64,000 bases of DNA from Burkholderia sp. Bp8963 (GCF_003854275.1 NZ_QTQP01000014.1:1-64000), one strand, 5' to 3'. Shown: positions 21,539-33,106, counted from the first letter of the stretch. The notes: generated by a model from the sequence alone, not told the origin. Made by a program: numbers and translations.

Positions 21539-22291
21539 ATGTGGAACAACGTTCGCCAACTCAACCTTGCCGCCAGCGCGCTGTACGCGCTGCTGCTGCT
21601 CGTGTTGGCGGCGGCCGGCTGCTACTGGCTGATCCAGCGTCCGGCGTTCGCGCTGCGCGAGATCCGGATCGACGGCGATACCGACCATATCAACGCGCCG
21701 ACCGTGCGCGCGGGCGTGGTCGGGCGGCTGAAGGGCAATTTCTTCACGGTCGATCTCGATATGGCGCGCACCGCGTTCGAGCAGATGCCGTGGGTGCGCC
21801 ACGCGAGCGTGCGCCGCGTGTGGCCGAATGCGCTGGCTGTCACGCTCGAGGAGTACAAACCGCTCGGGACGTGGGGCAGCAACCAGCTCGTGAGTATCGA
21901 CGGCGAGCTGTTCACCGCGAACCAGGGCGAGCTCGACGAGGAGCTGCCCGCGTTCGACGGACCGGAAGGCAGCGCGAAGGAAGTCGTCACGCGGTACCGC
22001 GACTTCGCGAAATGGTTCGCGCCGCTGAAGGCGGCGCCGGAAGAAGTGACGCTGTCGGCGCGCTATGCGTGGACGGTGAAGCTGTCGAACGGGATGCAGG
22101 TCGAGCTGGGCAAGGAGCGCAACAGCGAATCGCTGCACGACCGGAGCCAGCGCCTCGTCGCCGCATGGCCGGCCGTCACGCAGCGCTGGGGCAACGACAT
22201 CGAGTACGCGGACCTGCGCTATCCGAACGGATTCGCGATTCGCGCGGCGGGCATGCGGTTCCTGACCGATACCGACAAGCGCAAGAAGTAA
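21539..22291 (+). CDS. ftsQ: Cell division protein FtsQ
   Basis: A 250-residue bitopic divisome protein. A membrane segment lies at about residues 14-32 (YALLLLVLAAAGCYWLI), followed by a POTRA domain (ALREIRIDGD onward, about 37-105) and the FtsQ beta domain. It links early and late division proteins by binding FtsL and FtsB. Its position between ddl and ftsA is the standard one. Confidence 0.95.
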   Translation: MWNNVRQLNLAASALYALLLLVLAAAGCYWLIQRPAFALREIRIDGDTDHINAPTVRAGVVGRLKGNFFTVDLDMARTAFEQMPWVRHASVRRVWPNALAVTLEEYKPLGTWGSNQLVSIDGELFTANQGELDEELPAFDGPEGSAKEVVTRYRDFAKWFAPLKAAPEEVTLSARYAWTVKLSNGMQVELGKERNSESLHDRSQRLVAAWPAVTQRWGNDIEYADLRYPNGFAIRAAGMRFLTDTDKRKK

Positions 22292-22317
22292 CGAGAGATC
22301 ACACGCAAGAGCACTTT

Positions 22318-23550
22318 ATGAGCAAAGACTACAAGGATCTGCTGGTTTCCCTCGACATCGGCACGTCGAAGGTGGTGGCCGTCGTCGCCGAGCTGAAGGG
22401 CGAAGGCCACTACGAGGTGATCGGCCTCGGCCAGAGCGAATCGAAGGGTCTGAAGAAAGGTGTGGTGGTGAACATCGAAGCCACCGTGCAGTCGATCCAG
22501 CGCGCGCTCGAGGAAGCCGAGCTGATGGCCGACTGCAAGATCACCAACGTGTTCACGGGGATTGCCGGCAGCCACATCCGCAGCTTCAACTCGAGCGGGA
22601 TGGTCGCGATCAAGGACAAGGAAGTCACGCAGACCGACGTCGCGCGCGTGATCGAGACGGCCAAGGCGATCAACATCCCGACCGACCAGCAGGTGCTGCA
22701 CATCCTCACGCAGGAATTCATCATCGACGGCCAGGAAGACGTGCGCGAGCCGATCGGCATGAGCGGCATCCGCCTCGAGGTGAAGGTGCATATCGTGACG
22801 GGCGCAGTGAGCGCCGCGCAGAACATCGTCAAGTGCGTGCGCCGCTGCGGGCTCGAAGTGAACGACCTGATCCTGCAGCCGCTCGCGTCGTCGCTCGCGG
22901 TGCTGACTGAAGACGAGAAGGATCTCGGTGTGGTGCTCGTCGACGTCGGTGGCGGCACGACCGACATCGCGATCTTCGCGGAAGGCGCGATCCGCCATAC
23001 CGCGGTGATTCCGATCGCCGGCGACCAGATCACGAGCGACATCGCGATGGCGCTGCGCACGCCGACGCCGGACGCGGAAGACATCAAGGTCGGCTACGGG
23101 ATCGCGAAGCAGGCGCTCGCCGATCCGGACGAGATGGTCGAAGTGCCGGGCCTCGGCGAACGCGGCCCGCGCACGCTGTCGCGCCAGGCGCTCGCGGCCG
23201 TGATCGAGCCGCGCGTCGAGGAACTGTTCTCGCTCGTGCAGCAGGTGGTGCGCGAATCGGGTTACGAAGAACTGCTGAGCTCCGGCGTGGTCATTACCGG
23301 CGGTGCCGCGATGATGCCGGGCATGGTCGAGCTCGGCGAAGACATTTTCCTGAAACCGGTGCGCATCGGCGCGCCGGAATATGCAGGCGGCCTGGCTGAC
23401 GTCGTGCGCAACCCGCGCTACTCGACGGCGATGGGCCTCCTGGTGGAAGGCAGTGCTCAGCGCATGCGCGGCCGCAAGGTCGCCGTGCAGTCCGGCAACG
23501 CGGGGCAGATCTTCTCGCGGATGAAGGAATGGTTCCTGAGCAACTTCTGA
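22318..23550 (+). CDS. ftsA: Cell division protein FtsA
   Basis: A 410-residue actin-like ATPase that tethers FtsZ to the membrane. The start MSKDYKDLLVSLDIGTSKVVAVVAE is the standard N-terminus; a longer frame reading back through ftsQ is rejected. The phosphate-binding motifs are LDIGTSKV near residue 12 and VDVGGGTTDIAIF near 207, and VVITGGAAMMPGM lies near 325. The C-terminal amphipathic helix (RMKEWFLSNF) would insert in the membrane. A 112-bp gap separates it from ftsZ. Confidence 0.97.
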   Translation: MSKDYKDLLVSLDIGTSKVVAVVAELKGEGHYEVIGLGQSESKGLKKGVVVNIEATVQSIQRALEEAELMADCKITNVFTGIAGSHIRSFNSSGMVAIKDKEVTQTDVARVIETAKAINIPTDQQVLHILTQEFIIDGQEDVREPIGMSGIRLEVKVHIVTGAVSAAQNIVKCVRRCGLEVNDLILQPLASSLAVLTEDEKDLGVVLVDVGGGTTDIAIFAEGAIRHTAVIPIAGDQITSDIAMALRTPTPDAEDIKVGYGIAKQALADPDEMVEVPGLGERGPRTLSRQALAAVIEPRVEELFSLVQQVVRESGYEELLSSGVVITGGAAMMPGMVELGEDIFLKPVRIGAPEYAGGLADVVRNPRYSTAMGLLVEGSAQRMRGRKVAVQSGNAGQIFSRMKEWFLSNF

Positions 23551-23662
23551 TGAACCGAATCGAAATTCGCGCCGGTGCCGGCGGCCGGCGCGCGACAGGG
23601 GGTTGCCCGATCTCCTGCCGAATAACGGCCGAGTAGCAGTAACTTTCTTGACGGAGGCAACA

Positions 23663-24862
23663 ATGGAATTTGAAATGCTGGAAACCGAAACCAACGGCAC
23701 CATCATCAAGGTGGTGGGCGTTGGCGGCGCTGGCGGCAATGCCGTGCAGCACATGATCAACCGCGGTGTGCAGGGCGTCGACTTCATCGTGATGAACACC
23801 GACGCGCAGGCGCTGTCGCGTGCGCGCGCACCGTCCGTGATCCAGCTCGGCAACACCGGCCTCGGCGCCGGCGCGAAGCCGGAAATGGGCAAGGCGGCGG
23901 CGGAAGAGGCGCGTGAGCGCATCGCCGACGCGCTGCGCGGCGCGCACATGGTGTTCATCACGGCCGGCATGGGCGGTGGCACCGGCACGGGCGCGGCACC
24001 GGTCGTCGCACAGATCGCGAAGGAGATGGGGATCCTGACGGTTGGCGTCGTCAGCAAGCCGTTCGAGTTCGAGGGCGGCAAGCGGATGCGCGTCGCGGAA
24101 GCCGGTTCGCAGCAACTGGAGGATCACGTCGACTCGCTGATCGTCGTTCTGAACGACAAGCTGTTCGACGTGATGGGCGATGACGCCGAGATGGACAAGT
24201 GCTTCCAGTGCGCGGATGACGTGTTGAACAACGCGGTTGCAGGCATCGCGGAAATCATCAACGTCGATGGTCTCGTGAACGTCGACTTCGAAGACGTGAA
24301 GACGGTGATGGGCGAGCAGGGCAAGGCGATGATGGGCACGGCGACGGTCGCCGGCGTCGATCGCGCGCGCCTCGCGGCGGAACAGGCGGTGGCGAGCCCG
24401 CTGCTCGAAGGCGTCGATCTGTCGGGCGCGCGCGGCGTGCTGGTCAACATCACGTCGAGCCGTTCGCTGCGCCTGTCGGAAACGCGCGAAGTGATGAACA
24501 CGATCAAGAGCTACGCAGCGGAAGACGCGACGGTGATCTTCGGTGCGGTGTACGACGACGCGATGGGCGACGCGCTGCGCGTGACGGTCGTCGCGACGGG
24601 CCTCGGCCGCGCGGCGAAGAAGCAGCAGTCGGCACCGATGACGCTCTTGCGCACCGGCACGGACAACCAGCCGATCAACGCGGTGTCGCACAACAGCTAC
24701 GCACCGGCGCATCATGTGAGCACGGCCGACTACGGCGCGCTCGACACGCCGGCCGTGTGGCGCAATTCGCGCGAAACCGCGGCATCGCACGTGCAGGCGC
24801 TGCAGGAGAAGGGGGTCGACACGTACGACATCCCGGCTTTCCTGCGCAAGCAGGCTGACTGA
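23663..24862 (+). CDS. ftsZ: Cell division protein FtsZ
   Basis: A 399-residue tubulin-like GTPase that forms the Z ring. The tubulin signature GGGTGTG is at residues 104-110. The chosen ATG has a strong GGAGG site 7 bases upstream; an in-frame start 20 codons earlier is less likely. The C-terminal peptide YDIPAFLRKQAD is the conserved binding site for FtsA and ZipA-type partners. A variable linker of about 60 residues precedes it. It is the last gene of the dcw cluster. Confidence 0.98.
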   Translation: MEFEMLETETNGTIIKVVGVGGAGGNAVQHMINRGVQGVDFIVMNTDAQALSRARAPSVIQLGNTGLGAGAKPEMGKAAAEEARERIADALRGAHMVFITAGMGGGTGTGAAPVVAQIAKEMGILTVGVVSKPFEFEGGKRMRVAEAGSQQLEDHVDSLIVVLNDKLFDVMGDDAEMDKCFQCADDVLNNAVAGIAEIINVDGLVNVDFEDVKTVMGEQGKAMMGTATVAGVDRARLAAEQAVASPLLEGVDLSGARGVLVNITSSRSLRLSETREVMNTIKSYAAEDATVIFGAVYDDAMGDALRVTVVATGLGRAAKKQQSAPMTLLRTGTDNQPINAVSHNSYAPAHHVSTADYGALDTPAVWRNSRETAASHVQALQEKGVDTYDIPAFLRKQAD

Positions 24863-24877
24863 CGCACACAGGCGAAG

Positions 24878-24897
24878 CCGCGGCGGTGTCGCCGCGG
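24878..24897 (+). terminator. GC hairpin after ftsZ, weak terminator candidate
   Basis: CCGCGGCG (24878-24885) pairs with CGCCGCGG (24890-24897) around GTGT, 15 bases after the ftsZ stop. There is no proper T run afterwards (TTGAAG), so it may be an mRNA-end stabiliser or a Rho-aided end rather than a classical terminator. Confidence 0.4.
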
Positions 24898-25048
24898 TTG
24901 AAGCCGCGTGGACGGATGCTACGGACCGTGACAGGCCGCGTCGGCTGCGACGCCGGGCCGGGAAACGTGCCCTCTTCGCTTCGGCGAGGCGGGATGGGCC
25001 GTGCTGTCCGTGTCACGCAAGAAACCGCATCGCTATGAGGGACCAGCC

Positions 25049-25555
25049 ATGATTCAAGTGGGCGACGCGCTGCCCGATGCGCAGTTGTTCGAGTTCATCG
25101 ACGACGCGCAGGCAGGCTGCACGCTGGGGCCGAACGCCCGCAGCGTGCGCGAGCAGACGGCGGGCAAGCGGGTGGTGATCTTCGGATTGCCGGGCGCTTT
25201 CACGCCGACCTGTTCAGCGCAGCATGTGCCGGGCTACGTCGAGCACGCCGAGCAACTACGCGCGGCGGGCATCGACGAGATCTGGTGCGTGTCCGTCAAC
25301 GACGCATTCGTGATGGGCGCTTGGGGACGTGATCTGCACACCGCGGGCAAGGTGCGCATGATGGCGGACGGCAGCGCGGCTTTCACTCATGCGCTGGGGC
25401 TGACGCAGGATTTGTCCGCGCGTGGCATGGGGATTCGTTCCCTGCGCTACGCGATGGTGGTCGACGACGGTGTGGTCAAGACGCTGGCCGTCGAAGCGCC
25501 GGGCAAGTTCGAAGTGAGCGATGCGGCGAGTGTGCTGGCGAAGTTGAAGCCCTGA
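25049..25555 (+). CDS. Peroxiredoxin (Prx5-type)
   Basis: A 168-residue thiol peroxidase of the Prx5/glutaredoxin-associated subfamily. The peroxidatic cysteine is Cys55 in PGAFTPTC, with the conserved Thr three residues before it. Other features typical of this group are IWCVSVNDAFVMGAW and the GMGIRSLRYAMVVDDG stretch. The ATG at 25049 has a good AGGGA site; an upstream in-frame start is rejected. It sits between ftsZ and lpxC, a place that in E. coli has no gene. It reduces alkyl hydroperoxides, probably with glutaredoxin or thioredoxin. Confidence 0.93.
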   Translation: MIQVGDALPDAQLFEFIDDAQAGCTLGPNARSVREQTAGKRVVIFGLPGAFTPTCSAQHVPGYVEHAEQLRAAGIDEIWCVSVNDAFVMGAWGRDLHTAGKVRMMADGSAAFTHALGLTQDLSARGMGIRSLRYAMVVDDGVVKTLAVEAPGKFEVSDAASVLAKLKP

Positions 25556-25568
25556 TTGCGCGATGCGC

Positions 25569-25586
25569 CGTTGCCTGCAGGCAACG
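25569..25586. repeat. Perfect 18-bp palindrome after the peroxiredoxin gene
   Basis: CGTTGCCTGCAGGCAACG is self-complementary over all 18 bases. It lies 14 bases past the peroxiredoxin stop codon and has no T run, so it is not a standard terminator. Confidence 0.7.
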
Positions 25587-25617
25587 TTGCATATCGGCCG
25601 CAGGGCGGTTGTAACAC

Positions 25618-25658
25618 GGGCTGATGACCGGGAACGCCTCCGTTCCGGGCATCGGCCC
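25618..25658. repeat. Long imperfect hairpin between the peroxiredoxin gene and lpxC
   Basis: GGGCTGATG (25618-25626) pairs with CATCGGCCC (25650-25658, one G-T pair), and GGAACG pairs with CGTTCC inside it around CCTC. The two arms form a composite stem of about 15 pairs. Confidence 0.6.
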
Positions 25659-25735
25659 GTCCCGTATCGGCTGGGGGTAAACAGCGGAAACAGATTGATA
25701 CGCAGTTTCAAACGACGCTGAATAGGGAATTACGC

Positions 25736-25741
25736 TATAAT
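25736..25741 (+). promoter_or_regulatory. Candidate lpxC promoter -10 element
   Basis: A perfect TATAAT lies 56 bases before the lpxC start in a locally AT-rich stretch. I could not find a convincing -35 at the proper distance, so an activator or an alternative spacing would be needed. Confidence 0.4.
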
Positions 25742-25762
25742 CTCGTCTATCGAATATAACGC

Positions 25763-25783
25763 TTGATTGATTTTTTCAATCAA
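25763..25783 (+). promoter_or_regulatory. AT-rich inverted repeat in the lpxC leader
   Basis: TTGATTGA (25763-25770) pairs with TCAATCAA (25776-25783) around TTTTT. It ends 13 bases before the lpxC ATG, close enough to affect ribosome access if formed in the mRNA, and it contains a T-rich loop. It could also be a protein binding site. Confidence 0.55.
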
Positions 25784-25796
25784 AACGAAGATCGCC

Positions 25797-26714
25797 ATGC
25801 TGAAGCAGCGCACCATCAAATCGATCGTGAAGACCGTGGGCATCGGTGTCCACTCGGGTCGCAAGATCGAACTGACGCTCCGTCCCGCCGCGCCGGGCAC
25901 GGGCATCGTGTTTTCGCGCGTCGACCTGCCGACGCCCGTCGACATTCCGGCCTCGGCGATGTCGATCGGCGATACGCGGCTCGCGTCGGTCCTGCAGAAG
26001 GATGGCGTGCGCGTGTCGACCGTCGAGCACCTGATGTCGGCGTGCGCGGGCCTCGGCATCGACAATCTCTATGTCGACGTGACCGCCGAGGAAATTCCGA
26101 TCATGGATGGCAGCGCGGCGACCTTCGTGTTCCTGATCCAGTCGGCCGGCATCGAGGAGCAGAACGCGCCGAAGCGTTTCATCAAGGTGAAGAAGCCGGT
26201 CGAAATCCGCGACGGCGACAAGTTCGCGCGTCTCGACCCTTATTTTGGCTTCAAGCTGAAGTTCACGATCGACTTCCGCCACCCGGCCGTCGACAAGACG
26301 GGCCAGGAGCTCGAGGTCGATTTCGCGAACACGTCGTATGTGCGCGAGATCGCACGCGCGCGCACGTTCGGCTTCGCACACGAAGCCGAGATGCTGCGCG
26401 AGATGGGCCTTGCGCGCGGTGGCAGCATGGACAATGCGATCGTGCTCGACGAGTACCGCATCCTGAACAATGACGGGCTGCGCTATGACGACGAGTTCGT
26501 GAAGCACAAGATGCTCGACGCGATCGGCGACCTATACGTGGTCGGCCATCCGCTGCTGGCGTCGTACACGGCGTACAAGTCGGGCCACGGGCTCAACAAC
26601 GCGCTGCTGCGCGAGTTGCTTGCGCACGAGGACGCGTATGAGATCGTGACGTTCGACGATCCGCAGTCCGCGCCGAGCGGCTTCGCGTTCGATACGCAGA
26701 CGGCATTCGCATGA
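25797..26714 (+). CDS. lpxC: UDP-3-O-acyl-N-acetylglucosamine deacetylase LpxC
   Basis: A 305-residue zinc deacetylase that catalyses the committed step of lipid A synthesis. The start [21 protein letters not shown] is the family N-terminus; ten additional in-frame codons upstream lie in the leader repeat and are rejected. Zinc ligands can be placed at His78 (VEHLMSA), His237 and Asp241 ([10 protein letters not shown]), and the catalytic VGHP and SGHGLNN motifs follow. The protein length equals that of E. coli LpxC. A bidirectional terminator follows. Confidence 0.98.
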   Translation: MLKQRTIKSIVKTVGIGVHSGRKIELTLRPAAPGTGIVFSRVDLPTPVDIPASAMSIGDTRLASVLQKDGVRVSTVEHLMSACAGLGIDNLYVDVTAEEIPIMDGSAATFVFLIQSAGIEEQNAPKRFIKVKKPVEIRDGDKFARLDPYFGFKLKFTIDFRHPAVDKTGQELEVDFANTSYVREIARARTFGFAHEAEMLREMGLARGGSMDNAIVLDEYRILNNDGLRYDDEFVKHKMLDAIGDLYVVGHPLLASYTAYKSGHGLNNALLRELLAHEDAYEIVTFDDPQSAPSGFAFDTQTAFA

Positions 26715-26738
26715 GCGGCGCGCGTTCTGCGCGCCCAT

Positions 26739-26768
26739 GAAAAAAGCGGCCTTCGGGCCGCTTTTTTC
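26739..26768. terminator. Bidirectional terminator between lpxC and dciA
   Basis: AAAAAGCGGCC (26741-26751) pairs with GGCCGCTTTTT (26756-26766) around the stable TTCG loop. A-rich and T-rich flanks allow it to end both lpxC (+) and the converging dciA gene (-). Confidence 0.93.
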
Positions 26769-26795
26769 GTTTCTGGCCGTGACGGCCGCGCAGCG

Positions 26796-27275
26796 TCAGC
26801 GTGGCGCCTTGCCGCCGTGCCGCGCGGCCATTCGCGCGAGCGCAGCCTGCAGCGGCGACGGCTCGAGATGCTCGGCGAGGTCGCGCAGCGCGGCCGCGCC
26901 TACGGGCGTCATCCGCGCCTGCTTCACGGGCGCCGGTTCCGGCGCGTCCTTCGGACGCACGCGCACGCGCAGCGTCGCCACCGGCCAGCCGCGCCGCTGG
27001 AGATCCGCGAGCAGCCGCGGTTCGACCTGCCGCAGCCGGGCGGCCAGCGCGTTGTGCGCGGCAAACAGGGTCAGGGTGCCGTCCTTGATGGAGCCCGGTT
27101 CGATGTGGCTCGCGAGGTAGTCGGGCAGCAGCGCGGCGAGGTCGCGCTGCAGTGCGGCGACCTGCTCGACGCCCGCCCGCAGCGCCGCAAACGCGTCGGT
27201 GTGCTTGAGCAGTTCCGACACGGGTTGCGGGCGGTGCGCGGCGAGCGGGCCGAAACGCTTGGAAAATCGGTTCAT
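26796..27275 (-). CDS. dciA: DciA family protein (DUF721), replicative helicase loader
   Basis: A 159-residue protein with a DUF721/DciA domain. The N-terminal half (LKHTDAFAALRAGVEQVAALQRDLAALLP, then GTLTLFAAHNALAARLRQVEPRLLADLQ) has the KH-like fold pattern of the family; the C-terminal region is basic and Pro/Ala-rich. DciA is the ancestral loader of the DnaB helicase in bacteria that lack DnaC. In pseudomonads and xanthomonads it also lies between lpxC and secA, though here it is inverted. The ATG at 27275 (MNRFSKRF) is preferred over a GTG nine codons upstream. It sits where E. coli has secM. Confidence 0.82.
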   Translation of the reverse strand: MNRFSKRFGPLAAHRPQPVSELLKHTDAFAALRAGVEQVAALQRDLAALLPDYLASHIEPGSIKDGTLTLFAAHNALAARLRQVEPRLLADLQRRGWPVATLRVRVRPKDAPEPAPVKQARMTPVGAAALRDLAEHLEPSPLQAALARMAARHGGKAPR

Positions 27276-27531
27276 CGAGGCATTCTTCAGGCGCGCGGGC
27301 ACGCGGACGTTGACGCCGATTGTAACCGCCGCGGCGCGTGCGCGCCGGGCTTTCGCCGCGCGGCGCCGGTCGCCGGAGCACCTCGACCGTCAGGCCGTGA
27401 CACGGGCGCGTGCTCCCTCGCGTGCTAAAATTCGATGTTTGAATCCACTCATACGCTAAGCCGCCGAGGCTCGGGCGTCGGGGCGCGCAACACGCGCCGG
27501 GCGCCGGTGCTGCGACGCAGGATCCGATCCG

Positions 27532-30327
<2,796 letters not shown>

Positions 30328-30428
30328 TCGAAGGCGGCGCGCGATGAGCGCGCCGCGTCGCTTGTAGCGTTGATTGGTGTTAGTGAGTAGCGGCGGCCCG
30401 CGCGTGCGGCCGCCGGTTCGTTCAATCG

Positions 30429-30451
30429 ATGCCGGCGCGCGCCGGCATTTT
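30429..30451 (+). terminator. Hairpin between secA and argJ, terminator candidate
   Basis: A perfect 20-bp palindrome (30429-30448, ATGCCGGC arms around GCGC) is followed by TTTT. It could end secA or act in the argJ leader, since it finishes about 20 bases before the argJ start codon. Confidence 0.55.
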
Positions 30452-30471
30452 CCTTCCGGCAGGTGCTCCAC

Positions 30472-31713
30472 ATGGCTGTCAATTTTCCGTCGATCGATCC
30501 CGCCCAACTGCATCCCGTCGCCGGCGTCACGCTGGGCTGGGCGGAGGCGAACATTCGCAAGCCGAACCGCAAGGACGTGCTGGTCATTTCCGTCGAGGAA
30601 GGCGCGACGGTCGCGGGCGTGTTCACCGAGAACCGCTTCTGCGCCGCGCCCGTGACCGTGTGTCGCGAGCATCTGGCAAAGGTGCGCGCGGGCGGTGCGG
30701 GCATCCGCGCGCTGGTCGTGAACACCGGCAATGCGAACGCGGGCACCGGCGAGCCGGGCCTCGCGCACGCACGCGAAACCTGTGCGGAACTTGCACGCCT
30801 CGCCGGCATCGAGCCGTCGCAGGTGCTGCCGTTCTCGACGGGCGTGATCCTCGAGCCGCTGCCGATCGACCGTCTGAAGGCCGGCCTGCCGGCGGCGCTC
30901 GCGAACCGCCAGGCCGCGCACTGGTACGACGCGGCGCAGGCGATCATGACGACCGACACGCTGCCGAAGGCGACGTCGCGTCAGGTGACGATCGACGGTC
31001 ACACGGTCACGCTGACCGGCATCAGCAAGGGCGCGGGCATGATCAAGCCGAACATGGCAACGATGCTCGGCTTCCTCGCATTCGATGCGAACGTCGCACA
31101 GCCGGTGCTCGACGCACTCGTGAAGGAAGTCGCGGACCGCTCGTTCAACTGCATCACGATCGACGGCGATACGTCGACGAACGACTCGTTCATCCTGGTC
31201 GCGTCCGGCAAGAGCACGCTGCCGGCGATCACGTCGACCGATTCGCCCGCCTACGCGGCGCTGCGCGATGCAGTGACCGAAGTCGCGCAGGTGCTGTCGC
31301 AGCTGATCGTGCGCGACGGCGAAGGCGCGACGAAATTCATGACGGTGCAGGTCGAAGGCGGCAAGAGCGTCGCCGAATGCCGTCAGATCGCGTACGCGAT
31401 CGGCCACTCGCCGCTCGTGAAGACCGCGTTCTACGCGTCGGACCCGAACCTCGGCCGCATTCTCGCGGCGATCGGCTATGCGGGCGTCACCGATCTCGAC
31501 GTCGGCAAGATCGACCTGTATCTCGACGACGTGCTGGTCGCGAAAGCGGGCGGCCGCAACCCGGCCTACCAGGAAGAGGACGGCCAGCGCGTGATGAAGC
31601 AGAGCGAGATCACGATCCGCGTGCTGCTCGGCCGCGGCGACGCGCAGGCGACGATCTGGACGTGCGACCTGTCGCACGACTACGTGAGCATCAACGCGGA
31701 CTACCGCTCCTGA
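30472..31713 (+). CDS. argJ: Bifunctional glutamate N-acetyltransferase/amino-acid acetyltransferase ArgJ
   Basis: A 413-residue enzyme that recycles the acetyl group in arginine synthesis by moving it from N-acetylornithine to glutamate, and may also use acetyl-CoA. It is a self-cleaving Ntn-fold protein: the conserved [16 protein letters not shown] places cleavage between Ala196 and the new N-terminal nucleophile Thr197. Other conserved parts are NTGNANAGTG near 84 and [15 protein letters not shown] near 222. The start [15 protein letters not shown] is chosen over one three codons upstream. The next gene follows after 20 bases. Confidence 0.96.
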   Translation: MAVNFPSIDPAQLHPVAGVTLGWAEANIRKPNRKDVLVISVEEGATVAGVFTENRFCAAPVTVCREHLAKVRAGGAGIRALVVNTGNANAGTGEPGLAHARETCAELARLAGIEPSQVLPFSTGVILEPLPIDRLKAGLPAALANRQAAHWYDAAQAIMTTDTLPKATSRQVTIDGHTVTLTGISKGAGMIKPNMATMLGFLAFDANVAQPVLDALVKEVADRSFNCITIDGDTSTNDSFILVASGKSTLPAITSTDSPAYAALRDAVTEVAQVLSQLIVRDGEGATKFMTVQVEGGKSVAECRQIAYAIGHSPLVKTAFYASDPNLGRILAAIGYAGVTDLDVGKIDLYLDDVLVAKAGGRNPAYQEEDGQRVMKQSEITIRVLLGRGDAQATIWTCDLSHDYVSINADYRS

Positions 31714-31733
31714 AACGGGGGCGCACGACCATC

Positions 31734-32603
31734 ATGGACAAGCTCGAACAGTTTCTGACGCGCGCGGAAGCGCTGCTCGGCCGTCTCGAGGCGATGCTGC
31801 CGCCGGCGCCGGCGTCCGTCGACTGGAACGCCGCGCACGCGTTCCGCTGGCGCAAGCGCCAGGGGCGTGGCTACCTGCAGCCGGTGCCGGCCGCGTCGAC
31901 GATCACGCTCGCCGACCTGCACAACATCGATCGCCAGAAGGCGCTGATCGAGCAGAACACGCGGCAGTTCGTGCAGCAGAAGCCGGCCAACAACGTGCTG
32001 CTGACGGGCGCGCGCGGCACCGGCAAGTCGTCGCTGATCAAGGCGTGCCTGAATGCGCACGCGCAGGACGGGTTGCGCCTGATCGAAGTCGACAAGGACG
32101 ACCTGCACGATCTCGGCGACATCGTCGAGCTGATCGCGCAGCGCCCCGAGCGCTTCATCGTGTTCTGCGACGACCTGTCGTTCGAGGAAGGCGAGTCGGG
32201 CTACAAGGCGCTGAAGGTCGCGCTCGACGGTTCGGTGGCCGCGCAATCGGACAACGTGCTGATCTACGCGACGTCGAACCGCCGCCATCTGCTGCCCGAG
32301 TACATGAGCGACAACGAGACGTACAAGCACCTGCCGGACGGCGAGATCCATCCGGGCGAAGTTGTCGAAGAGAAGATTTCGCTGTCCGAGCGTTTCGGCC
32401 TGTGGGTCAGCTTCTACCCGTTCAAGCAGGACGATTACCTCGGGATCGTTGCGCACTGGCTGCGCCATTTCGGCTGCGACCATGCCGAGATCGAAACGGC
32501 GCGCGGCGACGCGCTCGTCTGGGCGCTCGAGCGTGGTTCGCGCTCGGGACGCGTCGCGTGGCAGTTCGCGCGCGACTGGTCGGGCCGCAAGGAGCAGGCA
32601 TGA
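31734..32603 (+). CDS. DUF815 family P-loop ATPase
   Basis: A 289-residue AAA-like ATPase of the DUF815 family. Walker A is GARGTGKSS at residues 92-100 and Walker B is FIVFCDD at 141-147. A sensor-like ATSNRRHLLPE is near 182, and an arginine-rich C-terminal lid follows. The function of the family is not established. It is cotranscribed with the MutT-type Nudix gene, whose start overlaps its stop (ATGA), and lies directly after argJ. The same ATPase-Nudix pairing is common in Betaproteobacteria as far as I know, which hints at a shared role. Confidence 0.88.
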   Translation: MDKLEQFLTRAEALLGRLEAMLPPAPASVDWNAAHAFRWRKRQGRGYLQPVPAASTITLADLHNIDRQKALIEQNTRQFVQQKPANNVLLTGARGTGKSSLIKACLNAHAQDGLRLIEVDKDDLHDLGDIVELIAQRPERFIVFCDDLSFEEGESGYKALKVALDGSVAAQSDNVLIYATSNRRHLLPEYMSDNETYKHLPDGEIHPGEVVEEKISLSERFGLWVSFYPFKQDDYLGIVAHWLRHFGCDHAEIETARGDALVWALERGSRSGRVAWQFARDWSGRKEQA

Positions 32604-33043
32604 GCACGGATCTCGCACAACGCGCCGTGCACGCACCCGACGGCCGCAAGGTGACCGAGGTCGCGGTCGGCATCATGGTGCAGCCGGACGGCCGGTATCT
32701 GCTTGCGCAGCGCCTGCCGGGCAAGCCTTACGAAGGCTACTGGGAATTTCCGGGCGGCAAGCTGGAGGCCGGGGAAAGCGTCGAGGACGCGCTCGCGCGC
32801 GAACTGCACGAGGAACTCGGGATCGTCGTCACCGCGTGCCATCGCTGGCACACGCTCGAGCACGATTATCCGCACGCATATGTGCGGCTCTATTTCTGCA
32901 AGGTGACGGGCTGGACGGGCGAGCCGCACAGCAAGGAAGGGCAGGCGTTCGTCTGGCAGCACCTGCCGGTCGACGTCGCGCCGCTGTTGCCCGCGGCGCT
33001 GCCGATCCTGGAACTGCTCGCGAAGGACGAAGCGCAACGCTGA
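32600..33043 (+). CDS. mutT: MutT-type Nudix hydrolase (8-oxo-dGTP diphosphatase)
   Basis: A 147-residue Nudix protein. The Nudix box GX5EX7REUXEEXGU is intact at residues 53-75 (GKLEAGE...RELHEELGI). The EYGYWEFPGG-like stretch and the short length place it near MutT, which removes 8-oxo-dGTP from the nucleotide pool. Lineages of this group in Betaproteobacteria often sit beside yacG and coaE, as here. The substrate is inferred from family only. The start codon overlaps the stop of the DUF815 gene. Confidence 0.85.
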   Translation: MSTDLAQRAVHAPDGRKVTEVAVGIMVQPDGRYLLAQRLPGKPYEGYWEFPGGKLEAGESVEDALARELHEELGIVVTACHRWHTLEHDYPHAYVRLYFCKVTGWTGEPHSKEGQAFVWQHLPVDVAPLLPAALPILELLAKDEAQR

Positions 33044-33048
33044 CGTCC

Positions 33049-33073
33049 GGGGCCTGCCCGCACGGGCGGGCCC
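33049..33073. repeat. GC-rich hairpin between the convergent Nudix and yacG genes
   Basis: GGGCCTGCCCG pairs with CGGGCGGGCCC (one G-T pair) around CA. No T run on either side, so it is at best a weak terminator. Confidence 0.45.
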
Positions 33074-33106
33074 GCATCGCGATCACGCGGGACGGTGCCG
33101 GGCCGC

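Noticed and set aside
27276-27531. Search for a SecM-like arrest peptide before secA
   Set aside because: No secreted small open frame with a suitable start and arrest-like ending was found; dciA lies inverted there.
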